DNA from: CAZSGN01 sp964606415
GTDB lineage: Bacteria; Bacteroidota; Bacteroidia; Bacteroidales; JBBRXJ01
Assembly: GCA_964606415.1 (NCBI GenBank)
Contig: CAZSGN010000163.1
Coordinates: 1 to 6,518, forward strand
Direction of reading: 5' to 3'
Length of the DNA stretch: 6,518 nt
A program made the translations under genes and the position numbers. The notes beneath the pieces are model-generated. The model had not been told where the DNA came from. It saw nothing but the letters and a program-made list of their open reading frames with translations, and ran no database searches. Positions within the stretch are counted from its first letter, which is position 1. Each line of letters opens with the position of its first letter. Below, in pieces: positions 1-5,179 of this stretch.

Positions 1-172
1 TCGCTTAAAAAATATCATCATTGAATAAATGATTCAAGATAAAACGATACAATTTCACGACATTATAAATTGTTTTTATGCTTTCATAAGTTATTGATTC
101 ACAACAGTAGGATCAGAAGTTCTGATTTTTCAAAAGCAACATAGCGAAATAGGTGGTCTTTATCAACAGGCT
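1..172. other. AT-rich non-coding stretch at left edge
   Basis: No convincing gene is visible. Minus-strand ATGs in this stretch open only tiny reading frames. The exception is a tandem ATG-ATG at 16-21 on the minus strand, which reads M-M-I-F-F-K-R off the window edge and could be the first codons of a gene to the left. Seven codons are too few to support a call. The only structured element is the inverted repeat at 112-126. The radical SAM partner that often follows DUF4130 genes does not start within these 172 bases in any recognisable form. Confidence 0.4.
112..126. repeat. Short perfect inverted repeat (7-bp arms)
   Basis: ATCAGAA-G-TTCTGAT is a perfect 7-bp inverted repeat around one central base, lying 47 bp beyond the stop codon of the minus-strand DUF4130 gene. 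It is followed on the plus strand by five T. Read as a hairpin with a 3-nt loop it has a 6-bp AT-rich stem, weak for a terminator, and for the minus-strand gene there is no T-run on the correct side. It could equally be a protein-binding site for whatever lies to the left of the window. Function unknown; the palindrome itself is plain in the sequence. Confidence 0.4.
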
Positions 173-925
173 TTAGTTAAATACATTTTCAGGCATTAAG
201 GACCAAAACCGACTCGATACGATTTGAAAATCAAGATTAATCATTGATTTACCCATTTTTTGCCGCAAAAGAAATTGAGCTACTTGCCCACGTTCTTTAA
301 TTATGGCTTGCTGAGCTATTTCACTGGTCTTATTATCAAGCACTTCTGAATTTAAATAAATCCTGGATAAATGTTTAAAATTAAAATAATAGCCAAAATC
401 ACGGCTCCGGTCATACAAAATCCATCGTTGATCGGGACTGTTTTTATAAAAATAATTAGCTGCAACAGATAAAATATTAAAATAAGGTGCAATGCTATTG
501 AAAAGAATATGCTCCGTTGTCTGATGCCATTTTGTGAGACGAATGACCTTTTTCACCTCATCTTCAACTTTCCCCGCCATTCGGCTGATCATTTTTTTAT
601 TCGATCGCAAACGGGCAGGAATGTTCATTTCCATATCCAATACCTCAGCAAGCACATTAAAAAGAGCCATTTCAATGTTTTCTTCATGAGAAAGAAAAGC
701 ATAATAATATTGGTCAGCCTGAGCTGTACCGGTTCGTTTTTTTATTTCTTCCCATACCGTATCCGCTTTCCCGGCAGAAGTATTAATATGATACACAGTA
801 CCAAAAAGTTCACCGGTATATCTTTTAACAGGGATGATCTGATCTGGCCTTTTCTGAAAAAGAAAAGATTCGTAAATCATTGTCAAAAGACCGTCAAATG
901 AGTGATCATAAACAAAAATTATCAT
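173..925 (-). CDS. DUF4130 / TIGR03915-family putative DNA metabolism (repair) protein
   Basis: The 250-residue product has the hallmarks of the TIGR03915/DUF4130 family. It starts MIIFVYD, followed by the FDGLL block (10-14). A conserved region around 145-182 includes IAPYFNIL and PDQRWILYDRSRDFGYYFN. The C-terminal third is basic and helical and ends near a family-like F/W-rich tail. The biochemical role of this family is not established. In other bacteria it is encoded beside, and thought to work with, a radical SAM protein (TIGR03916) proposed to act in DNA modification or repair, and in some proteobacteria the domain is fused to a UdgX-type uracil-DNA glycosylase. I chose the ATG at 923-925 because family members start at M-I-x-F-x-Y-D; an in-frame ATG at 959-961 would add 12 residues with no family support. 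The gene is transcribed divergently from the LexA-like repressor, and its -7 box lies inside the shared palindrome, so repression by that protein is likely (inference). No radical SAM gene is visible in the window. Confidence 0.8.
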   Translation of the reverse strand: MIIFVYDHSFDGLLTMIYESFLFQKRPDQIIPVKRYTGELFGTVYHINTSAGKADTVWEEIKKRTGTAQADQYYYAFLSHEENIEMALFNVLAEVLDMEMNIPARLRSNKKMISRMAGKVEDEVKKVIRLTKWHQTTEHILFNSIAPYFNILSVAANYFYKNSPDQRWILYDRSRDFGYYFNFKHLSRIYLNSEVLDNKTSEIAQQAIIKERGQVAQFLLRQKMGKSMINLDFQIVSSRFWSLMPENVFN

Positions 926-963
926 GTGATTCCATTTAATGTTTGCAAATAAACTTGGCAAAA

Positions 964-994
964 GTTGGTGAAACTGATCATTTTGCTAAATTTG
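964..994 (+). promoter_or_regulatory. Predicted Bacteroidota-type promoter for the LexA-like repressor gene
   Basis: GTTG at 964-967 is followed after 19 bp by TAAATTTG at 987-994, an exact match to the Bacteroidota -7 consensus TAnnTTTG with the expected spacing. A start near 1000 gives a leader of roughly 45 nt before the ATG at 1044, which lacks a clear Shine-Dalgarno, as is common in this phylum. The -7 box overlaps the left half of the palindrome at 980-1012, suggesting autoregulation. Confidence 0.6.
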
Positions 995-1012
995 TAAACA
1001 AATATGCAAAAT
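980..1012. promoter_or_regulatory. Near-palindromic operator shared by the divergent promoters
   Basis: The inner dyad ATTTGT-AA-ACAAAT (990-1003) is perfect. It is flanked by a second perfect pair, ATTTTGC (980-986) and GCAAAAT (1006-1012), with 3- and 2-base linkers. The element covers both predicted -7 boxes, so one bound dimer or tetramer could block both genes. Related half-sites lie nearby: TTTGCAAA at 942-949, GCAAA at 958-962, and TTTACAAAT (the reverse complement of ATTTGTAAA) at 1022-1030. Binding by the adjacent XRE/S24 protein is an inference from position and symmetry. Confidence 0.6.
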
Positions 1013-1029
1013 AAAATTGATTTTACAAA
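999..1029 (-). promoter_or_regulatory. Predicted Bacteroidota-type promoter for the DUF4130 gene
   Basis: On the minus strand TTTG (complement of 1026-1029) is followed after 19 bp by CATATTTG (complement of 999-1006). This matches the -33 TTTG / -7 TAnnTTTG pattern of the Bacteroidota primary sigma factor with one mismatch. Transcription would begin near 990-995, leaving a leader of about 65-70 nt before the ATG at 925. The -7 box lies within the right half of the palindrome at 980-1012. The pattern match is seen directly; its use as a promoter is inferred. Confidence 0.5.
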
Positions 1030-1043
1030 TTTAATTAGCATTT

Positions 1044-1835
1044 ATGTCTAATTTTCTTAGCAAAAATATTCGCTACCTCCGCAAATCAAAGGGTTTGACT
1101 CAAAGTGAACTTGCCGATAAAATAGGTGTTAACCGGGCCGTATTAGGATCTTATGAAGAAGACCGGGCAGCACCCAAGCTACCAGCCCTTCAGGCACTGG
1201 CCCATTATTTCGAAACAGACCTTGATGAACTGCTGGACCATGATTTCTCATTAGGCTTGCCTGATCAAAAGAAAAGTAAAGACATAAAAGGCAGCGGCTT
1301 ACGAATTCTTTCAACCATTGTAGACCGTGATGATCATGAATTAGTTACCGTTGTGCCGGCAAAAGCCTCTGCAGGTTATTTAACGGGCTATGCCGATCCG
1401 GAATATGTTGAATCATTACCAAAGTTCTCCGTCCCCCTGCCTGAAATGCCCGGGGATCGAACATACAGAGCCTTTCAAATAAGAGGAGACAGCATGGATC
1501 CGGTGCCGGATGGCGCATACATCCTCTCCGAATATATCCAGGACTGGCATACGATTAAAGACAACCAGGCTTACATCCTGGTAACACTAAACGAAGGGAT
1601 TGTTTATAAAAGATTATATAACAGGATAGAAGAAGCACAGGAAATCATCTGCAAATCAGATAATCCGGCTTATGACCCTTTTACTGTAAAAATTGATGAA
1701 GTTATTGATGTATGGAAAGCAGTCGGCTACATCAGCTTTAACCTTCCCGATCCTAATGACATCGGTATCCATAAACTAAGCGCAGAAGTTTCTGAGATGA
1801 AAAAAACCATTGATGAATTAAAAAACAAAGCCTAA
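1044..1835 (+). CDS. XRE-family repressor with S24 (LexA/CI-like) self-cleavage domain
   Basis: A 263-residue two-domain regulator. Residues 7-64 form an HTH_3 (XRE/Cro-CI) domain: the recognition region has LTQSELADKIGVNRAVLGSYE, followed by a second helical block ending DLDELL. After a polar linker, residues ~103-230 form an S24 peptidase domain. It has the cleavage site Ala110-Gly111 (context KASAGY), the nucleophile Ser150 in RGDSMDPVPDG and the general-base Lys189 in GIVYKRLY. The 39-residue spacings are close to those of LexA and CI, so self-cleavage looks intact. The C-terminus (242-263) is charged with a heptad-like pattern, possibly a short coiled coil. By family knowledge such proteins repress genes as dimers and are inactivated by RecA-stimulated autocleavage after DNA damage. 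Its divergent neighbour is a predicted DNA repair gene, and both promoters share one palindrome. It is not a classical LexA, which has a winged-helix N-terminus. A domesticated prophage repressor is an alternative, but no phage genes are nearby. Confidence 0.88.
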   Translation: MSNFLSKNIRYLRKSKGLTQSELADKIGVNRAVLGSYEEDRAAPKLPALQALAHYFETDLDELLDHDFSLGLPDQKKSKDIKGSGLRILSTIVDRDDHELVTVVPAKASAGYLTGYADPEYVESLPKFSVPLPEMPGDRTYRAFQIRGDSMDPVPDGAYILSEYIQDWHTIKDNQAYILVTLNEGIVYKRLYNRIEEAQEIICKSDNPAYDPFTVKIDEVIDVWKAVGYISFNLPDPNDIGIHKLSAEVSEMKKTIDELKNKA

Positions 1836-1841
1836 GCCCCT

Positions 1842-1917
1842 CCCTGCTGCAAGCGCCCGCTTGTGGCTATTACACTTACCGGCTCATAAAGCCACAAGCA
1901 GATGCTTGCGGCAAGGG
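1842..1917. repeat. Nested palindromic REP-like element
   Basis: This can fold as one long imperfect hairpin: GCTTGTGGCT (1859-1868) pairs with AGCCACAAGC (1890-1899) around a 21-nt loop, then GCAAGC (1849-1854) pairs with GCTTGC (1904-1909), and the outer CCCTGCT / GGCAAGGG pairs with one bulge. Each arm is also its own palindrome: CAAGCG-CC-CGCTTG (1850-1863) and CAAGCA-GA-TGCTTG (1895-1908). The element is GC-rich compared with its surroundings. It begins seven bases after the repressor stop codon but has no T-run after it, so it is not a standard terminator. The paired-palindrome layout resembles REP/BIME elements mobilised by REP-associated tyrosine transposases; that identity is an inference. 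Confidence 0.55.
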
Positions 1918-1996
1918 ATATGAAGCGAAGCAGAAATCCAGATTAATCGTAAAAGAAAGAAAATGCGATTTGGTATCTGAATTTGTAAAAGAGAAA

Positions 1997-2002
1997 AGGG
2001 AG
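1997..2002 (+). promoter_or_regulatory. Ribosome binding site before the GAF remnant
   Basis: AGGGAG sits five bases before the ATG at 2008 and supports that start. A second purine run, AGGAGGA (2024-2030), precedes an in-frame ATG at 2044, at a rather long spacing of 13 bases. Either start keeps the whole GAF domain. Confidence 0.5.
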
Positions 2003-2007
2003 AAGAT

Positions 2008-2602
2008 ATGACCAAAGAGGTACAGGAGGAAGAAGCACTCAACATGAAAAAATTAAAGGAGAATGATCTAAGGATATTATCGGAAATGGGGCAGGATATT
2101 CTCTCATCATTAAACCTCCATGATGTCATTCTGAAAAGTTACCAGCATCTTAATCAACTCATGGAAGCAGGCATATTTGCTATAGCTTTATACAGTAAAC
2201 GTAAAGACGGATTAAAATTATTTGGGATTGACACCAATAATTCAGTAAAAAAAGGTTTTTTGCCAATGAAGAATGAATATTACTGGGTTATTTATTCATT
2301 TAACAACCAACAGGAGATTTCGTCTAACCGCTTAGGCCAACATGAGCCCCGGCATTTTACAAAACAATTATTTGATGTTGAGCCGGACAAACGGCAATCA
2401 TTCATTTACATGCCCCTCACCATCAAAGAAGAGAGACTTGGTGTCATCACTGTCCAAAACCCTGAAAAAAACGCATATTCTGATTATGAAGTGAACCCTT
2501 TCCGAACAAAAAAACACCCTTGCCCGGGCGTTTGAAGAATGGACCAAAGATGCGGAACAAAATGATGATATTCTTGTTATTGGCATCAAACACCAGAATT
2601 AA
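2008..2602 (+). pseudogene. Deleted and frameshifted GAF-SpoIIE/PP2C phosphatase remnant
   Basis: The open frame at 2008-2535 (175 codons) is a GAF sensor domain. It has an N-terminal signalling helix with LSEMGQDILSSLNLHDV (24-40), the core LMEAGIFAIALY (51-62), and the final strands SFIYMPLTIKEERLGVITVQ (131-150) and NAYSDYEVN (155-163). After about residue 163 the frame reads an unrelated tail, PFRTKKHPCPGV, and stops. A different frame (2495-2602) reads TLSEQKNTLARAFEEW, then EQNDDILVIGIKHQN and a stop. This matches the extreme C-terminus of SpoIIE/PP2C-type phosphatases, where the paired Asp residues bind metal. The simplest reading is that a GAF-SpoIIE signalling protein lost its roughly 200-residue catalytic core by an internal deletion ending near 2490-2515, leaving the two ends out of frame. 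A simple indel in the A-run at 2508-2514 would restore the frame but not the missing domain. A short GAF-only protein could still be made. The permease gene follows within 20 bases. Confidence 0.72.
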
Positions 2603-2621
2603 ATAATTTTTGGACTGATTT

Positions 2622-3971
2622 TTGCCTTTGCTTGTAGAAAAAAGCTTGAAAAAAGACAACCTATCCATCGGGCTAAATACCGCTATTATGTTGGTTATTG
2701 CCAACATGATAGGGACAGGAGTATTTACAACCCTGGGGTATCAATTAATGAACCTTACACATAGTTGGTCTATTTTATTGGTATGGCTTTTAGGTGGATT
2801 AACAGCCTTAGCCGGAGCCCTGTCTTATGCCGAGTTAAGCTCTGCCATGCCCCGATCGGGAGGCGAATATCATCTCTTAACCCAATTAATACATCCGCTT
2901 GCAGGATTCATCGCCGGATGGATATCGATCACGGTTGGTTTTGCAGCACCTGTTGCTGCATCATCAATTGCAGTAGGTGCTTACTTTAAAAGCACCCTTT
3001 CCGCACTCACTCTGATAGAACCCCAACCATGGACAGAAAAAGGCATTGCGCTAATGATCGTGGGCATCGTTACACTGGTCCATTTGACTAATCTTCGTTC
3101 TGCCTCACAATTTCAAAAAATTTTCACCTCCCTAAAGTTACTCCTTATTGCCACATTCATTTTAAGCGGTTTTGCTCTTGCAGAATCCAGGGGGCTTTCT
3201 TTCGAACTTAGCCGTGAACAATTCCAGCCTGTATTCACCCTCCCTTTTGCTATTGCTTTGGTTTATGTAATGTATTCATACAGCGGATGGAATGCAGCAA
3301 TATACATTGCTGACGAGATAAAACAACCACAGCGTAATATTCCCCGCGCACTCATTGGAGGAACATTAATTGTTACCATATTATATATCTTATTAAATGC
3401 CCTTTTCCTATACTCAACACCCCCATCAGTTTTAAAAGGTAAAGAAGAGGTAGGTTATCATGTAGCAAAATATGTATTTGGCGATGAGGGAGGGATATTC
3501 ATGGGTGGTTTAATCGGTTTTGGCCTCATTTCCGCCATTAGCTCAATGGTATGGTCGGGAGCCAGGGTTACCAGGGTAATGGGAGAAGACATAAAAATTT
3601 TCTCCTTCCTGGGTAAAACCTCCTTAGGTAAAGTTCCCCGGAGGGCTTTACTGATCCAGGCATGCATCATAATTATCATGATCATAACTTCTACATTCAG
3701 GGACATTGTCTTATATAGCGGGTTCATTCTTACACTTTCATCATTTGTAACTGTTGCTACATTATTCAGATTAAGAAAAAAAACAGGTCAAAATAAAACA
3801 AAGCATTTCCAGTCACCCGGCTATCCCTTCGTCCAAATATTTTTCCTGCTAATTACTGGTTGGATGATGGCCTTTCTGATCATTTCTGAGCCAGTTCATG
3901 GCTTAGCAGCAGCCATAACCCTGGCTACTGCCCTTCCCCTTTACTGGATAAATCAAAAATGGCATTCATAA
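2622..3971 (+). CDS. APC-superfamily amino acid permease
   Basis: A 449-residue inner-membrane protein with about 12 hydrophobic segments that imports or exchanges amino acids; the substrate cannot be told from sequence. Family marks are the broken helix 1 with ANMIGTGVFTT (27-37), which forms the substrate site in LeuT-fold carriers; YAELSSAMPRSGGEY (69-83) after helix 2; the helix 6 region YSYSGWNAAIYIADEIKQP (218-236) leading into RNIPRAL; and GARVTRVMGED (313-323) before helix 9. Length and both ends fit the family, so the gene looks intact. No ATG lies before helix 1. A TGA sits at 2616-2618, so the start must be an alternative codon: TTG at 2622, 2628 or 2646. The TTG at 2646 would give the short N-terminus typical of the family, while 2622 gives the longest product. 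It starts 19 bases after the GAF-phosphatase remnant, and its 3' end overlaps the convergent shikimate kinase gene by 19 bp. Confidence 0.85.
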   Translation: MPLLVEKSLKKDNLSIGLNTAIMLVIANMIGTGVFTTLGYQLMNLTHSWSILLVWLLGGLTALAGALSYAELSSAMPRSGGEYHLLTQLIHPLAGFIAGWISITVGFAAPVAASSIAVGAYFKSTLSALTLIEPQPWTEKGIALMIVGIVTLVHLTNLRSASQFQKIFTSLKLLLIATFILSGFALAESRGLSFELSREQFQPVFTLPFAIALVYVMYSYSGWNAAIYIADEIKQPQRNIPRALIGGTLIVTILYILLNALFLYSTPPSVLKGKEEVGYHVAKYVFGDEGGIFMGGLIGFGLISAISSMVWSGARVTRVMGEDIKIFSFLGKTSLGKVPRRALLIQACIIIIMIITSTFRDIVLYSGFILTLSSFVTVATLFRLRKKTGQNKTKHFQSPGYPFVQIFFLLITGWMMAFLIISEPVHGLAAAITLATALPLYWINQKWHS

Positions 3972-4474
3972 TTTTGGTTTAAAAAGCCCTTTACTTCATC
4001 AGGATCCGGGCGTGCTGCATCAAGAAAAAGTTGAGCCTTTTCATAATATGACCTTCTTTCCTCCAATCGATTATAAATAGAATTTTTCAATTCCTCATCC
4101 GAATCAAATTGCACAATAGGCCGTTTATTTTGAAACTGCCTTAAGCGTCCAATTAACAAGGGAGCAGAGGCCTGAAGATAAATAGTAACGCCTTGCTGAT
4201 TCATCCATGTCATATTATTATGATAGCACGGTGTGCCTCCCCCAGTTGCAACAATAACATCATAATCCAAACCTTTCAAACTCCTTAAAACATCAGCTTC
4301 AATAGCACGAAATGCTTCATTACCAAGATTTTTATATAACTCCTGCACCGTTTGCCCTTCTCTCTCTTCAATAAGCTTATCAAGATCAAGAAATTTATAT
4401 CTCAATTTTTTAGCAAGTAACCGGCCAAAAGTCGATTTTCCACTGCCCGTGAAGCCAATAATAAATAATTCCAT
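3953..4474 (-). CDS. aroK: Shikimate kinase
   Basis: This 173-residue enzyme phosphorylates shikimate at O3 with ATP, the fifth step of the chorismate pathway to aromatic amino acids, folate and quinones; it is cytosolic. The key residues are visible: Walker A GFTGSGKST (7-15), DLDKLIEE with the substrate-binding Asp32, FRAIE with Arg56, the GGGTPCY loop (78-84), the lid Arg118 in NKRPI, and the C-terminal Arg140 in EERRSYYEKA. Length is normal. The GGGTPC loop and overall pattern fit the Bacteroidota form. The ATG at 4472-4474 is chosen because the P-loop begins at residue 7. The gene is last in a minus-strand cluster, 107 bp after the YrdC/Sua5 gene, a gap large enough for its own promoter. 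Its stop codon lies inside the convergent permease gene. Confidence 0.93.
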   Translation of the reverse strand: MELFIIGFTGSGKSTFGRLLAKKLRYKFLDLDKLIEEREGQTVQELYKNLGNEAFRAIEADVLRSLKGLDYDVIVATGGGTPCYHNNMTWMNQQGVTIYLQASAPLLIGRLRQFQNKRPIVQFDSDEELKNSIYNRLEERRSYYEKAQLFLDAARPDPDEVKGFLNQNYECHF

Positions 4475-4581
4475 TCAAATAAATTTTAATCAGCTTAACC
4501 CAGGTAACAGTATAAAAATCGAATCTCCTGAGTTAAATGCTATTTCGCTTTACTCATATCGTCCAACTTAAGCAAAAGTAA
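4475..4581 (-). other. Intergenic gap before aroK
   Basis: The 107 bp between the Sua5-type gene and aroK hold no gene. On the minus strand TACTTTTG (complement of 4573-4580) fits the -7 pattern TAnnTTTG, but no TTG lies at the right -33 distance (near 4600), so a promoter here is only possible. CAGGAG (complement of 4526-4531) is over 50 bases from the aroK ATG and serves no visible start codon. No strong hairpin is seen. Confidence 0.25.
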
Positions 4582-5154
4582 TCATTTCCTAATAATCTGC
4601 ACCTGCCCACCAGAACCCAACTTAATGATAGATGAAGCTTTGGCATTACGGGGTTTTTCATTTTGCCGCCATTCCACGACATAATCAACCTGCGTCTTAA
4701 TTTCCTCATCAATATCCATAAAACATACAGGAGCATTTTGCCCACTAATATTAGCACTGGTGGATACAATGGGTTTACGAAAACGGCTTATCAATTGCTG
4801 ACAAAAATCATCTGTTGTAACACGAATACCAACAGAGCCATCATCGGCAATCAATTTCCCAGACAAATGCTTCGCCCCGGGATAAATTAATGTCAAAGGC
4901 TGATCAGCCGCATCCAATAAGTCCCAGGCAATATCCGGTACCTGGTCTACATACGAAGGAATCCGTCCCTCATGATCAACAAGCAACAGTAAGCTTTTGG
5001 AATCAACTCGTTTTTTAATGCTATAAACACGTTCTATTGCCTTTTCGTTAGTGGGATCACACCCAAGACCCCAAATGGTTTCCGTTGGATAAAGAATAAC
5101 CCCTCCTGTTTTAAGAACTTCCAAACTGTTTTTTATATCTTCTTTCATTTGCAT
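4582..5154 (-). CDS. L-threonylcarbamoyladenylate synthase (YrdC/Sua5 family)
   Basis: The 190-residue product is a single YrdC-fold domain. The family makes threonylcarbamoyl-AMP from threonine, bicarbonate and ATP, the first step in forming t6A at position 37 of tRNAs reading ANN codons; TsaBDE-type partners then complete the transfer. Visible marks are GGVILYPTETIWGLGCDP (17-34), the KKRVDSKSLLLLV block (47-59) with its conserved basic residues, the SVGIRV strand (107-112), and the STSANISG motif (131-138). A final ASSIIKL (173-179) closes the fold. There is no C-terminal Sua5 domain, so this is the short, YrdC-like form. The start at 5154 is preceded by AGGATGA on the minus strand (complement of 5163-5169); an ATG two codons later is also possible. 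It lies 25 bp after the glycosyltransferase gene and is probably co-transcribed with it. Confidence 0.9.
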   Translation of the reverse strand: MQMKEDIKNSLEVLKTGGVILYPTETIWGLGCDPTNEKAIERVYSIKKRVDSKSLLLLVDHEGRIPSYVDQVPDIAWDLLDAADQPLTLIYPGAKHLSGKLIADDGSVGIRVTTDDFCQQLISRFRKPIVSTSANISGQNAPVCFMDIDEEIKTQVDYVVEWRQNEKPRNAKASSIIKLGSGGQVQIIRK

Positions 5155-5179
5155 ATATCAATCATCCTGAACAAAAAAG

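Noticed and set aside
509..901. Plus-strand 130-codon reading frame
   Set aside because: It lies wholly inside the DUF4130 gene on the other strand, its product is rich in F, H and S with no recognisable family, and the minus-strand frame has clear conserved motifs.
926..961. Twelve-residue N-terminal extension of the DUF4130 protein from the ATG at 961
   Set aside because: Family members begin at the MIIFVYD-like strand; the extra residues match nothing and would be encoded in the regulatory region.
1044..1835. Active prophage immunity region
   Set aside because: The repressor is CI-like, but no Cro, excisionase, integrase or phage structural genes are near, and the flanks are chromosomal metabolic genes.
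1842..1917. Rho-independent terminator of the repressor gene
   Set aside because: The hairpin is strong but has a 21-nt loop and internal bulges, and ATATGAAG rather than a T-run follows it.
1884..2129. Minus-strand 81-codon frame
   Set aside because: It spans the palindromic element and the start of the GAF remnant and has no family features; it is a shadow frame.
2495..2602. Simple single-base frameshift in the A-run at 2508-2514 as the only defect in the GAF gene
   Set aside because: Restoring the frame would join a GAF domain directly to the last ~30 residues of a phosphatase, so the catalytic core would still be missing; a deletion is needed.
2447..2707. Minus-strand 86-codon frame (and 2398-2589)
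   Set aside because: These are antisense to the GAF/phosphatase remnant and the permease start. The sense frames carry recognisable homology and these do not.
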